Shown here: one piece after another, positions 10,918 to 21,677 of the stretch
How the letters are laid out: each line of letters begins with the position of its first letter
Numbering within the stretch: position 1 is the stretch's first letter
From: Silene noctiflora
Taxonomy: Eukaryota > Streptophyta > Magnoliopsida > Caryophyllales > Caryophyllaceae
Direction of reading: 5' to 3'
DNA length: 29,278 nt
Assembly: GCA_009801015.1 (NCBI GenBank)
Contig: VHZZ01012589.1
Coordinates: forward strand, 24,247-53,524
Made by a program: the position numbers and the translations under genes
Notes under the pieces: generated by a model
The model's input: only the letters and a program-made list of their open reading frames with translations
The model's database searches: none
What the model was told of the DNA's origin: nothing

Positions 10918-12109
10918 CCGGTATTTATTTTCCTAAAGCGAGACAAGTTCGCTTGCTCTTTGTCCACCATGGATCATAACAGGCCCTTCAATTCCCAGCC
11001 TTGAGACAGATGGATCTTCAAAAATTAAATTCCTTGTCCCAATAATCCCACTCTTGGTCAATTTAACCCTCAAAAAATTTCGCTCTTTTAAAAATTCCTT
11101 AGATTTGGGAATTCATTACTAAAAAAGTTATTCCTAGCCAAAAGACAGGATTCATTGACTTCTTTCATTGACATCTATCCCTACCGCGATCCGCTAAAGT
11201 GGCTTCCTCATTCTTTGTAAGGGGGCTGCGGCCTATCCAACCGGCAGAAATATTTCACAAAGAGTGTACTTCTGCCCTTTTTCGTCGCTTGATGCATGCT
11301 CGGGATGGAACAGAGCACATGAGACTGGCCTCTAACAAAGAGAGTAAGCGTATAGCTAGCCTTCCACTGCCAAGATTGTACTGACTTTTTTATTAGATTT
11401 TTTTTAATTACCATCCTTATTGGACTCCTTTAAAGGGGCGTCAACCGTGTACTCTGCCGCTCAACCCCTATCTCTTATCTCCTTTCTCAGGTAAGTTCAC
11501 CTGTGTTTTCCCGTTTTTTTCTCGCTATTCATGCGTTTTTTCCCTTCACGCTTTCAAAGTCGATCCTTGCAACATTGGTTGGGAAATCACTTAAGGAATC
11601 CCGCCGAGAAAGCAACTTTCATTGTTCTCGGTCTTTTCCAATTAGATATCCAAGGATCGCGTACCTTATTTGACTGCTTGGTACAACTCTTCCTCCTTTT
11701 TCTTACAGTTATGACTTTTTGAAATCAAATGCAACCGTTCAACATTGAAGCGATTTTAGCAAAGACATTTCTGCAGACAAGTTCAGTCTACCCGTCTGCA
11801 ATGGTTAGGCTCGACACGTACTTACTTGAATTAGTTTACAAAAGGATAAATTAGAGATTAATAAAATTAATAAAAAAGATAAGAGATAAGATTGGAACAC
11901 ATGTTACGTATATTCATATATATTAAGATGAACATGAACTTATTTTATTTTAAGTTATAAGGAAATTGTCATAACGCTGATACTTTTTTATCAAGGAGCA
12001 GAATTTGATAAGGGGTCGCTGATTAATTGGCACAGCGGTACTCTAGCAAAAGCTAGAAAAAAAAAAGCAATAAGGATCTGTTTATTATGATTCTCACAAC
12101 CAGGATATC

Positions 12110-12430
12110 ATGTTTTTCTGTGATCCACGCCTCCCCAATCTATCGGCTAACCCTCTCACCTTTAGAAAATTTCGGGAGTTATTTGCATCGAAAAAATCTA
12201 GTCAAAGTCTCATTATCGGCTTCAAAAAGCTTGCTTTCGGGGCAATGGAGGCTCACCAAGCAAGGAATAAAGGGACGAAACCCAGTATTTTAGTTGTCTA
12301 CAGGATCCGCCAAAGCTACTTCTTAATTAGCTGCTTTTCCAGCCAGCTCGTTCGCATAGACTGCACCTTCGATCGGACTTTTTTTTCAATTTCATACGCA
12401 TATATAGGGCACAGTTTTCGGCGCTTATAA
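12110..12430 (+). CDS. Hypothetical 106-codon frame
   Basis: An ATG at 12110 opens 106 codons ending in TAA at 12428-12430. The protein would be basic, with a Lys/Arg-rich N-terminal half (FRKFRELFASKK near residues 18-29) and an aromatic, Ser-rich C-terminal half (YFLISCFSSQLV at about 70-81). I see no transmembrane span long enough to be convincing and no known domain. A second ATG frame (12087-12293, 68 codons) overlaps it in another phase, so at most one is real. Length is within chance for this DNA. There is no identifiable promoter, although the upstream 12040-12090 is purine-rich and then AT-rich. Confidence 0.15.
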   Translation: MFFCDPRLPNLSANPLTFRKFRELFASKKSSQSLIIGFKKLAFGAMEAHQARNKGTKPSILVVYRIRQSYFLISCFSSQLVRIDCTFDRTFFSISYAYIGHSFRRL

Positions 12431-12533
12431 TTAAAGGAAGGCTCGTATTACTATAGTATGTAAGAGCTAGATTCAAAATATTTCTAATATAATATAGGCT
12501 TTTGCGCCTTACTTTATATTAGTTAAGTACTGG

Positions 12534-12800
12534 ATGGAAGCCTCTCTTCCCTCTGTTCTTTCGGAGCTACGGCTGGAGCACCCACCCCTAAAAAAACTGC
12601 TTTTTAGTATTACTCAGATTCTGCTTTGTCATCAAGCAAAGGGTTCGAGACCGGTTCGCCCGGAAATGATTGTACTCTTTCTTGCTGGGGTACTACAGAA
12701 AGGAAGGTCAACCTCTACCCTTATTTATTTAAATATGTGCGCCCCTTGGCACTATAGCACCCTCTCTTTCCACCGAACCCCTTCTTCTGCTCCTTCCTAA
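12534..12800 (+). CDS. Hypothetical 88-codon frame
   Basis: The ATG at 12534 lies just after an AT-rich block (about 12470-12525). The product would begin with a Leu-rich segment (SVLSELRLEHPPLKKLL at about residues 7-23), then a hydrophobic stretch at about 46-53 (IVLFLAGV), and end in Ser/Pro. No family is recognised. A minus-strand frame (12729-12977) overlaps its 3' end. I list it as a candidate only. Confidence 0.12.
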   Translation: MEASLPSVLSELRLEHPPLKKLLFSITQILLCHQAKGSRPVRPEMIVLFLAGVLQKGRSTSTLIYLNMCAPWHYSTLSFHRTPSSAPS

Positions 12801-13713
12801 ACTGCTTACTCTGGCTGGGAAGGACCTCTTCGCCCAAACCTGGGCTACCGAGAAAAGAAGGTGAACCAAAACACCTAATCTTTCAGGACATATGAACTGA
12901 GTTTGAGCTTTGATGTGAGTGAGCCTCCAAAAAGAATTATAATCTAAATGAGGAAAGAAGCTTACTTGCTTGTCCATACAAGGTGCGCAGCCTTAACCTT
13001 AACTAGCTTCACCCCTCTCACATTATAAGCAAGGGCCAGTCCTATCCTTAGCTACCTAGACTGAACACGCGCATTGACGCGACGATGTGATTGTGTGAAA
13101 AAAAAACTCCAAGACAAGAACAGTAAGTAGTAGTCTATGAGTACGAGGCCTAGTTACATGGGAGCCGGCTGCCTTTGCCTTTATAGCGTCAAAAGGGTTG
13201 CTGAGAAAGTAGTCTTAACGTATCTCCCACCTCCCCGTAGCAAATGTAGCGTAGTCTGGATCGAGCTAGAAATCTATTTGCCAAGGTGGGTCCAAAGCCA
13301 GTAAAGTGAGTCATTCTTTTATTGTCATTCTTTCTTGTTAACAGTAAGCTTTATTCTAAAAAAGCACTCGAATTGCAGTAAAGAGAAATCTTCATTAACA
13401 ACGTTAACGAACACTAAATTCGCTTTTCCATCCTATATAAAAAAAAATCAGCATCGCTGGGAACCTTTTACACTTTCATTATCGTAATCGTAAAACTTAA
13501 GAGTCGCCTATTATTTCGGGCATATACAAACGGATCCCAAGGAAAAGCTAGAATAACGCTTGCGGGTCTATTCATTTGTGCTTTAACATCATTAGAAACT
13601 AAGTAAACTTTTCAATGAAAAAAGGTTGAGTTAATGTATACTTCTTCCATTTTACTGCTTTACTTTAGAAGAGAAGAAAAGACTTTATGCACTTATGGTA
13701 GGTTAGGCGTGAG
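12801..13713. other. Gene-free stretch
   Basis: I see no gene. The only longer frame, 12729-12977 on the minus strand, runs into this stretch and has no recognisable content. Sequence alternates between pyrimidine-rich and AT-rich patches, with a seven-A run near 13440. Confidence 0.55.
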
Positions 13714-13908
13714 TCATTCATGTCGAATTAATATCTGCCTTTGCTTGGATCTAATGGTTTCTCTTTTGCGTTCTTGGGGATGATGCCTTAAACTAAACCC
13801 CTGTTTCAGTAATTGAAGAAGGTCAATTCTATCTATAAGCATAAGAAAACTAAACAAAAGCAAAGAAAAAAAGTATAGATTGTGCAAGACCCGAAAAGAC
13901 TTTCTCAT
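13714..13908 (-). CDS. Hypothetical 64-codon frame with one membrane segment
   Basis: The ATG at 13906-13908 opens 64 codons. Residues 1-6 are basic (MRKSFR), residues 11-26 are almost wholly hydrophobic (NLYFFSLLLFSFLMLI), and the rest is hydrophilic and rich in Arg, Lys, Glu and Gln (HHPQERKRETIRSKQRQ near 43-59). This is a plausible single-pass membrane topology, but T-rich DNA produces such segments readily and no family is recognised. Confidence 0.12.
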   Translation of the reverse strand: MRKSFRVLHNLYFFSLLLFSFLMLIDRIDLLQLLKQGFSLRHHPQERKRETIRSKQRQILIRHE

Positions 13909-14127
13909 CCTAGTTGAACTCGTCTAAGTGAAATTGGCATGGAACCTTGTTCTACCATTAGTGTTGACCAAGCAGTGCCTCTTTTTCTTTGGTTAAAAGG
14001 ACCAGATTCATAAGAAAGATCCTAATAAGAATGCTACTGACCCATTACTATGATATGAACCGAAGGAGGAGGCTGCTTTTTTAGAAAAGAAGTTGGCTCG
14101 CGTTATTTTTAAGGATTGACCATAAAC

Positions 14128-14316
14128 ATGGAGGGTCATCCCGAACGTCTCAAATGGCTAGGGCCCCCACTAAAAGAAAAGAAGGGGCATCCCTCTACAA
14201 GACCGAGAAAGGATTTGCTCAAGAAATTCTTCGTTAAAAGTCTTGTACTCGTTCAGGCAAACCACCTTATAAGAGACTTAGGCAAGCTATTCTTAGTAGA
14301 TGTAAACATTAACTGA
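14128..14316 (+). CDS. Hypothetical 62-codon basic frame
   Basis: The frame is open from a TTG at 14116; the first ATG is at 14128, giving 62 residues. It is rich in Lys and Pro in its first half (PPLKEKKGHPSTRPRKD at about residues 13-29) and has a Leu/Val-rich second half (FFVKSLVLVQANHL). No known domain. It is a candidate only. Confidence 0.1.
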   Translation: MEGHPERLKWLGPPLKEKKGHPSTRPRKDLLKKFFVKSLVLVQANHLIRDLGKLFLVDVNIN

Positions 14317-16929
14317 TGTCTTATCCTATGCTGTTATATTTACTCTTCTTTCAACAGTAAACGTCTTCGACTGGCGTCTTTCCCGGGACTAGCTAATTAT
14401 GAGTGCTACCTCTCCTCTACTAAGACTGAGATCATGCGTTCCATTCGCCCCCATTACTCTAATTAAAAGTTACTCTTTCTTGTTCTTTTTGGTATAACCC
14501 GATTTATCTGTTTTTTTATCAACTATTATCGTAGATTAGCAACTTTCTTTTTTCATACCCATTTTATGGGCCGTAAAAAGATCTGAAATTCTTTTTATGT
14601 AAAAATCCCGAGGTTAAGAATCCTTTCTGCCTTTCAACTGAATAAAGAAGTCCTTCATACTAAAAAAGATTAGGAAAACTATTAGAGATTCTCTAAGGCA
14701 AAAGAGGGACGCGGACAATAGAGAAATGGCCACTAACTTAGGAATTGGAAATGGGTGTGAACAATTCCTTCCATACTAAATTTTTTTTGACATGGAATTG
14801 GTACTTTCCAGGCATCTTATATAGTTTAAGTAGTCCCGGAAGCTACTCGTAGTTACAAAGCATTTGAAGACTCTTTTTAGATGTCAGGTCTACCCTTGAG
14901 ATTGCTTACGCTTTCTTTGCCGTATTTCTCCTATGATATGGTCAAGGGCGCTCGCAGCCAGTCCTTTGCTGTGATGTAAGGTCTTTTTTCTTAAAAGCTG
15001 TGAAGTATTTGCCTATAATTTACTTCTTCGATTTCTAAAGAGAAGTCTCTTGCCCATTGCTACTAGCTTTGTTGGGACCTACTTGCTCTTAGCTGTCCTT
15101 TTTTATTGTGACTCACGTTCTAGGGGGGATGCTATCCATTGAGTAAGAGGGCTTTCCTTTCAACTACATTTAATTAATGGCAAATGCTTCCGCTTTGTCT
15201 ATATCTTTAAAGAAAGTCAAGTGAAACAAGGTTTTCGGTGAAATAAACTTAAGGCGAACACTAGAGCATACATTGCTCAGACGAATGAGCACACCCGCCC
15301 TTTACTACTAGTACTTATAACAGGTATCTTCACCCACTAACGCTAGCAGGAGAATTGGGAAGATGAACATGGCCAGTTGGTCCCACGTAAACATAAGGTT
15401 TAAAAACTACTATTATATTACTGAGAAGAAGAAGAAATGGTCATAGAGATGGAATCAGCAAACGAGGGCTTTCCCCCTTTTATAGGTTGGCGCATGAAGC
15501 AGGAGACGTACTTGTTGTTAGCATAACTCGTCACGGGGGATCCCTTTACTAAGGCATAATGTAGGATTCAACAACCCCGGTAAGCCTACCATCAGCAGAG
15601 TTCGGTTCCTATCGAATCAGTCTTCTTTGCTTTCTTCTTTAAATGGCTATACCTTTCGTATGACCGGGATTCTCAGGGATCTTTCCCCGGGAGTGCTACC
15701 CTAATTAACCTTAAGAAGGCATGTCTCCGCACGCGCCTAAATATGGGCTTAGCTCGCAAACAACACAGAAAAAGAGGCCCACCCTCGTTTTACATTGTAA
15801 ACATAATGGCACTCAAATATAGTTTTATCAAGGTAAAGTAGAATTAGCCGCTAATGGTACCATCGTCCGGTATCTCGAAACGACGCTCACGGGTAGCATA
15901 TCCGCTTGATTTGGCTAACATAGCAGTTTAGTAGTCTTGGCTTGCATTTTCTTCTTTTTTAAGGAAGTAGCTTGCTCCACCGTATCTCAGTGACTAGTCA
16001 CAAGGATATCTCCCATTCTCCGAGATCAGGAATGTGTCCTACTTTCTTTAGTGAGCTCCCTAGTTTTCTTCGGTATCGAGAGACTTTGGGGTTTGATCCC
16101 GTAATTATTCAGGACTATTTCTATACTTATGCTTCTACTGGAGTCTAATTCCCTGTAAATTCACCATTAGATGGAGGATTTGGAGCGGCCCAAAAAGATT
16201 TAATAAAATAAATAGCGTATATAATAAGCAGATATCATCTAAGGACTTTAGATCGTTAATCACCTACTTACTATAAAGAATGAATAGGAGTTTATTTCGT
16301 CTCCCGTCAGCGCAAGTGAGGTTCCGTAGCTAGCGAAGTAGCAGGGCGAAACAAGAATATAGAGCATAGAGGGCCAGGTGTTACAATCTGTAAAGAACTT
16401 CTCCTATCTCAATCTTATTTTATCCTTACTTAGAGAGTGCGAGTCAAGACTACTAAACTGCTGAATCCAATCGACACTAATTGCCTATAGAGAGAAAGCT
16501 CCATCATCCCGCTTTGATTGACTGACTCCCTTTCAGTAGGGGGACTCAGGAAGCAACAGCCCAGTTTTTCTTTCTATAGGGGAATGCCTGGTTTTTTTCT
16601 CTCTTACCTGTGCGAAAGGCTGTGTGGTATAACACTTCTGTTAGGGGTCAATGAAAGCTTTCAGGGCATATGGTTCTGTACTGTAGCCCATCTCCCAGTA
16701 GTCAACAACTATAATATAGAAAAGAGGAAGCTACAGATCCTTTATAACTATTTTTTTAATTAACGTAAAGCTTAATTCTATAAGGGAAAAGTAAAAAGCG
16801 AAGCCAGCCTTCTAACTATAAGAAGCTTACGGAAGAAGCAAATCCCGCGGCATATAGGGCAGACGCCAGACGTAATAAGATAAGATTTTTCCCAATTCAT
16901 AAAAAGTTGAAATTAAGAAACTATAGAAA
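14317..16929. other. Gene-free tract
   Basis: No gene is recognisable. The one longer frame (16518-16763) starts with TTG. The sequence holds an AT-rich patch at 16199-16230 containing a CRTA-like word, and a GGAGCGGCC patch just before it. Nothing resembling an rRNA, tRNA or intron was found. Confidence 0.55.
16199..16225 (+). promoter_or_regulatory. Possible CRTA-type promoter, weak
   Basis: CGTA at 16216-16219 is preceded by the AT-rich block TTTAATAAAATAAATAG, which is the arrangement of a plant mitochondrial CRTA promoter. The downstream bases (TATAATAAG) do not match the fuller CRTAAGAGA core. No gene follows within 700 bases. Confidence 0.12.
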
Positions 16930-17025
16930 ATGGCTCTTTTTGTGAGCCTAATGGATGCCAAGGCTTCCCTCCCTGCCGTATATGATCTCACTCTTTCTGA
17001 TGTAACTGATGATATTTCCTTCTAG
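16930..17025 (+). CDS. Very short ATG frame with coding-like composition
   Basis: ATG at 16930 opens 31 codons ending in TAG at 17023-17025. The peptide is unusually balanced and acidic for this DNA: a hydrophobic start (MALFVSLM), then Ala/Pro/Val, then an Asp/Thr/Ser run (DLTLSDVTDD at about residues 19-28). In character it resembles the triplet-periodic islands elsewhere in the window more than the surrounding DNA. It is too short to call a gene; it may be the tail of a decayed frame. Confidence 0.12.
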   Translation: MALFVSLMDAKASLPAVYDLTLSDVTDDISF

Positions 17026-17048
17026 TATATCATTTAGAGACTAAGAGT

Positions 17049-17231
17049 TTATATACGGAACAACTTACTGTAATTATAGAAAAGGAGAATGCTTCCAAGG
17101 GTAAGCGCCATGAAAAGACTAAAAAAAAGCTTGGGTGGATACGCCAGCCGCAGGCGCCTATCCAGACTAATCCCTAGCTGTTCCAAGATCAATGATAAAT
17201 AAGTGTTCAACCCGGTAAATCGGAAATGCAT
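17049..17231 (-). CDS. Hypothetical 60-codon frame with C-terminal membrane segment
   Basis: The ATG at 17229-17231 opens 60 codons. Residues 24-28 are basic (DRRLR) and residues 35-52 form one uninterrupted hydrophobic segment (LFFSLFMALTLGSILLFY) long enough to span a membrane, followed by a short basic end. No family is recognised. The membrane segment makes it a little more credible than its neighbours, but it is short. Confidence 0.15.
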   Translation of the reverse strand: MHFRFTGLNTYLSLILEQLGISLDRRLRLAYPPKLFFSLFMALTLGSILLFYNYSKLFRI

Positions 17232-19471
17232 CTCCCAGATTTGATAGAACTTTTAATTCCTTAGCCTCTTACTGTAAAGACTTTGTTTATTTGATCAGAG
17301 CTCGCTCCTTCTACAACAGCTGCTTAAGTGGATTTATGAACAACGTCAGTGAATGCGAAGGTGTAAACGGGGGGCTAAGTACGGACTGGCACTAGTAGAA
17401 TGCCCAGTAGGTTTGTATACGGAGAGGATTTACTATAAGATATCCTGTTGATCACTAAACCTTATAATAGGAAAGCATGGGACATCATGAAGCACCCCAT
17501 ATTTTATCTTTTTCTGTCTTTGTGTGAAATATGTATCGCACTCGCTTCTTTTAGAGTGGATGTTCTTTACTCATGAATAGCCTCATGCAGAGTTGGTATG
17601 TCAATTCAGAGCAAGGGATTTTCTAAAAATTTCAATAGTATACAATGATCTCACTTCAACACTACTTTATCTCACAGTCGAATAAGCAGTTATAATAGAG
17701 AGTCATGAAACAAGTTGGTTAACCTATATATGATAGGATAGTCTCGACAGTCACTCATAGGAGTTCCCCGAAACAACACGAGTTTCAATTACATCCGCTG
17801 TGTCTACGCCTCAGTCCCCAAGGGGTTCTATTTCTACTGAGAATGTATAATCGAGGTTGGATTCACCATCAACCCTGTTTTCCGCGGAAACTCTTCTTTC
17901 ACTACTTGATCAGATGCTTCGGCTAGCAAGCAAAGGTTCAACTTCTACGGGAGATTAAGGCAGAAAGAGTTACAGTAAATACGTATCATCTAAAAGGTGA
18001 ACTAAGGAAGACAAATAAAGCGTGTTATCATCTAGCGGCGAGTATTAAGGCATTAAGAGACAGGCGTTTCAGTTGCAACAGATGCAACAGATACAGAAAG
18101 ATACGTCGGAGACATCAGATGTTCCAAGTAGATATGTAGCGTCAGTGGATTCCCTGTAAACAGAAGTCACGTCAATAAGGGACTTAAACGGTAAACAAAA
18201 TCTAGCGAGGGGAAAGCCCCATCATATTAAAAAAAGTAGTCCAGTATAACTCGCCTGGCGGCAGATCTTGTCCTGCCCTAGTAAGATTGTTGCAATTACC
18301 TGTGTAAGGCTGTCAGAAAAGAGGATCGGGCAGAGGTATATGAAAGAGCTTCAAACGAGACTTCCTTAACTGTCTTATAAGAGGAATAGCACATCTGTTA
18401 GCGTAGGAAAAGAAGAGCTATTTAGTCAAGTAAATTTGACAAGAATATAAAATGGTTATCAGGCCCCGGATCCTTTTAGGTATGCATGAAAAGGGATTCC
18501 CAGTTAAACATTATCTGCTACAAGTAAAACTGCCCTTGTAACTGAGATGTAAAGGACTGCTTTAAATAGAAAGAAGGCAAATGATCTAAAGAGTGGTTTG
18601 AGAGCGTTATTAGATCAATAGCTTTCAAGAGGATATTCGTATATCGTAGTAGGAACTGAGACTGGAGTCCGCTCTATAAAACGGGATTAGAATCCCTGAA
18701 TCCTTTCACCCGCAAAAGATAACTTAGCCAAGTACCCTATTTATAGTAACCAGAGAAAGATAAGAAAGTTAAAGAAGAAAGTAAATTAAATGGATCGTTT
18801 GGAGCGTTTATAAAGTTTCGCATGAAAGACCTTTGCTGGAAATACTAGAAGCTTTATCATCTACGTAAATCGCAACTGTAGATGTTTACAATGTTTAGGC
18901 GCGTGACTATAGATATATCTTTCTTAGAGAATTCTAACTATCCGACGCAGGCGAGCGGGCGGACTCTTATGCAGTTGGATCAAACCGAAAACTAAGGTCA
19001 AAGATTTCTGGGGAATATAAAGCATTCGCTTATACGCGCTAACTATTACTAAATTGTTCCAGATTATGCTTTCTCTGAATAAGCTGTCGATGAGGAAAAT
19101 ATTTCTGAGGAAGCTGCCTCGCTTGCATTTGTCAGAAACTCCTTGTGTACTTCTTGCCTTATCTATGGATAGAGAGGCCCGCCTATGCCTCTGTTTACGT
19201 AGGTGAAGCTGCGCTCCCTTTGTTTGAACAACGGTCGCCACTTGGTTTCCGTAGAATCTATTTATATTATTTACATTCGAACTTTAGATACTACTGGACC
19301 TACCCTTTCCGCTGTACCCACGCATTCTATCCCGAATTTATTTATCATATGGGGGATTCCCCTATTGAGGCCTCTTATTATCTAAGAAATTTTTGACTTA
19401 AAAGTAAAGAGATCGAAATCCACCAATTCATTCCAACTCCATTCACGGAAAAAAATTTAGATTTTTATGTA
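17232..19471. other. Non-genic tract with a long stop-poor plus-strand frame
   Basis: No gene is identified. Plus-strand frame 1 from 17761 to about 18453 reads as Ser/Thr/Gln/Lys-rich peptides separated mostly by TAA stops, and another phase (17927-18139) is open for 70 codons without an ATG. At 18924-19396 opposite-strand frames overlap (105 codons minus, 83 codons plus); neither has recognisable content. There is a short GGGATT/AATCCC dyad at 18683-18696. Confidence 0.5.
17927..18139 (+). other. Open frame of 70 codons with no usable start
   Basis: From just after a TAG (17924-17926) to a TAG at 18137-18139 the frame stays open for 70 codons. The only ATGs are the codon at 18119-18121 and the last sense codon. 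The translation is amphipathic and basic, with a helical-looking first part (KVQLLREIKAERV near residues 3-15) and a Cys/Arg/Asn-rich part (CNRCNRYRKIRRRH at about 50-63). I recognise no family. It could be part of a decayed gene or chance. Confidence 0.15.
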
Positions 19472-19732
19472 CTACATATAAAAACATAATGATATAGATA
19501 GGAAGCAATCACACAAATACAAGGACGCTTTGTCTGAAAAAACAACTACTGCACTGATGAAGTTTCCCTCCTTTTCTATCCATAAAAACATAATGAACAG
19601 ACAAGCTCTGCCTTTCTTGGTAACCCAACTCGGTAATAGAAATATGAGTAGCTGACTTATTCTTCTCGCTTTAGGGAAAATAAAGAAGAAAATTTGTCTT
19701 ACCGAAGAGTCCCCAATGGCTACCCATTTCAT
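19472..19732 (-). CDS. Hypothetical 86-codon hydrophobic frame
   Basis: The ATG at 19730-19732 opens 86 codons. Several hydrophobic blocks are separated by short basic stretches: about residues 14-20 (IFFFIFP), 28-36 (LLIFLLPSW), 44-52 (CLFIMFLWI), 59-65 (SAVVVFS) and the C terminus (71-86, with several Cys). The Phe-rich character follows directly from T-rich DNA. No family is recognised. A direct repeat pair (19478-19492 and 19582-19596) lies inside it. Confidence 0.12.
   Translation of the reverse strand: MKWVAIGDSSVRQIFFFIFPKARRISQLLIFLLPSWVTKKGRACLFIMFLWIEKEGNFISAVVVFSDKASLYLCDCFLSISLCFYM
19478..19492 (+). repeat. 15-base direct repeat, copy A
   Basis: ATAAAAACATAATGA occurs here and again, identical, at 19582-19596, a spacing of 104 bases. 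The first copy also lies in a small imperfect hairpin with the TTTTTATGT just upstream. Confidence 0.4.
19582..19596 (+). repeat. 15-base direct repeat, copy B
   Basis: This is the second identical copy of ATAAAAACATAATGA, 104 bases from the first, in the same orientation. Confidence 0.4.
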
Positions 19733-21139
19733 TGTGTTAGCTCTCGCACAGCCTTCGACCCCCCCCGATATTGAGTCTTATAATCGTTTCACTCCCAGAC
19801 TGTCTACTCTTACCTTGGAAGACCCTTCTTAAAAAACTTCTTACTAAACGCGAAAAGTTTCTCCCGACAATAAGCTACGAAAAGAAAGAACCAAAGCATC
19901 TTTTTTAGAATAAAAAAAAAAAGAGAGAGTAAACATTAGCAAGTATTAAGTACCAGTATATCTAACCAGAGCAAGTAGCCCAGGTATGTTAGAACTAAAG
20001 AATGTGAACTAAAAGAAGCCTCACACATCTCAATGGACAGTTTCTTCCTCCATGCAAAGACTATCCTTATATAACCCAATGATCCTTTATAACAAGATTA
20101 TCATATTACCGCTTTTTCCAGAGAAAGCAACTAGGACACGTGGCATAGTAAATAGAAGGAGGCGCGCCTATGACAACCTGTATAGTGAATTTTTTCCTAT
20201 AATTAAGTAAGAGAGGCTTTCTACCATGTTAGATATTATATCTATGACGACTTACTTGAAACCTTGTTCCAATTAGCAATGCGGGCTTGGGGACTTTCCC
20301 AACTACTAGGCGGATACCCTGACTTTATGTCCATATCGATATGAGTCTGGCCGAACTCCTTTCGCTTCTTTCACCCACTAGAAGATGAATTAACTGCAGA
20401 GATATAATATAGTCAAATACTCAACCCAATATAAAGGATGTTTTGGAGCGACCACTCTCTAAGGAAAGAAAAGTTTCCAGACAAAGGAACCTTAATATCA
20501 TACAGAAAGGTGAATTACGAATGGATATTTTACATGGTACCAACCTAGAAAAGGCTAATAACTAAAAAACGCTCCTGCATTGGCTAAAAAGCAAGCAAGG
20601 AATGGCGCATAATGACTAATATATCCGAGAAAGACTAGAAGCGGCGTCCATCTACTTGTTGAGCAGATAGATAAAAAGTAAAAATTCTTTCTATTTGTTA
20701 AAGGCAGAGTGGGCATGAGTAGGACAAAGAAAGGTAGGGATAACCTTCGAGCAGACTCTAAGCTTTCCCCCCTCCTTTTCCCTAGGGTTTGGCTTTATAA
20801 GTAGCTTCTTTATGCAGCAATAGCATATAGCACGGAGCTTACAACACTGCTAGTACAAAGATTATAAGAACACTTAGTATAAGCAAAAGATTACAAAGGA
20901 AAGAGAGTCAAAGGCGCGTATTCGGGATCCTGCTTATACTTAAATGTCTTCAAAGAGGCGAGTTAGTTCTAGAGTTTCGAGGAAAGGCGATTGCATTCGT
21001 TCACACTTCCATTTCGTTCATTGCGGAACTTAATCCCTATCTATAAGCTATAGAATGAATACAGTACATCAGATGATTTAGACGGCTTAAAGTTGACCAG
21101 ACTTCTAATTGGATGAATTCGCTTCATCTGTAGACGGAA

Positions 21140-21415
21140 ATGGGGAATGCCACTGTTTTTGCACCTTCCGAACTCTCTATAACCGCTGCCTATGATGGGG
21201 ATGTGCCTTGAGTTGTAAACGGGGATGTCTTTTGTATAGGATCTATCTGATCCGCTGTACTCAGTCTACCCGGCTTATGCACTTTTTTACCCATATCTGC
21301 TGACTCTCTTCTTTATATTGTAGTAGGAGTACGCATTATTACTACCTATACTTTTTTCGTTTCGAGCCAACAGGCGATCCTGAAACTCATTCTAGAGATT
21401 TTAGTTTCAGGCTAA
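21140..21415 (+). other. Coding-like frame broken by two TGA codons
   Basis: ATG at 21140 opens a frame that runs to a TAA at 21413-21415, interrupted only by TGA at 21209 and 21248. The first part reads GNATVFAPSELS, Ala/Asp/Gly/Val-rich, with about half of its codons beginning with G. The last 54 codons (21251-21412) are hydrophobic with a plausible membrane segment (SLLYIVVGVRIITTYTFFVS). The opening words align, in the same codon phase, with the island at 27201-27380 (GNASVAPS). I recognise no known protein. Two in-frame TGA codons with no other stop invite a TGA=Trp reading, but other frames in the window do not support such a code. Confidence 0.25.
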
Positions 21416-21660
21416 TAACCTACGTATTTGAACTAACCGAAACTGCTTGTTACGTCCTTTGCTTATTGTGATTCATGCTATTGCTAGACAGGAAGCTGTG
21501 TGCTTTAATCATCTTCTCCTATGTCAAGGCTATTTTTTCCTACTAAGTATAGGGAAAGCTTCCACCGAAGGCTTTACCACTTACACCTGCTTCAACCGCG
21601 TCTACTACTCCTACGGATATCAACAGCATCTACCGGGCTTTACTCATATTGCACTAAATT

Positions 21661-21677
21661 GGGTTGACTTAATGCTT
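21661..21677 (+). repeat. Short dispersed repeat, copy B
   Basis: GGGTTGACTTAATGCTT matches 5510-5526 at 16 of 17 positions. Confidence 0.3.

Larger units (their letters stand above)
8581..12086. other. Gene-free tract
   Basis: No credible gene. Short frames at 9827-10042 and 11199-11384 start only with GTG, and one at 10672-10911 only with TTG. ATG frames at 10209-10394 (minus, 61 codons) and 11531-11722 (plus, 63 codons) have no recognisable content. The tract carries a repeated 18-base word (9438-9455 and 10900-10917) and a very AT-rich patch at about 11840-11960. A T-arm-like sequence on the minus strand near 8830-8855 could not be folded into a tRNA. Confidence 0.55.
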
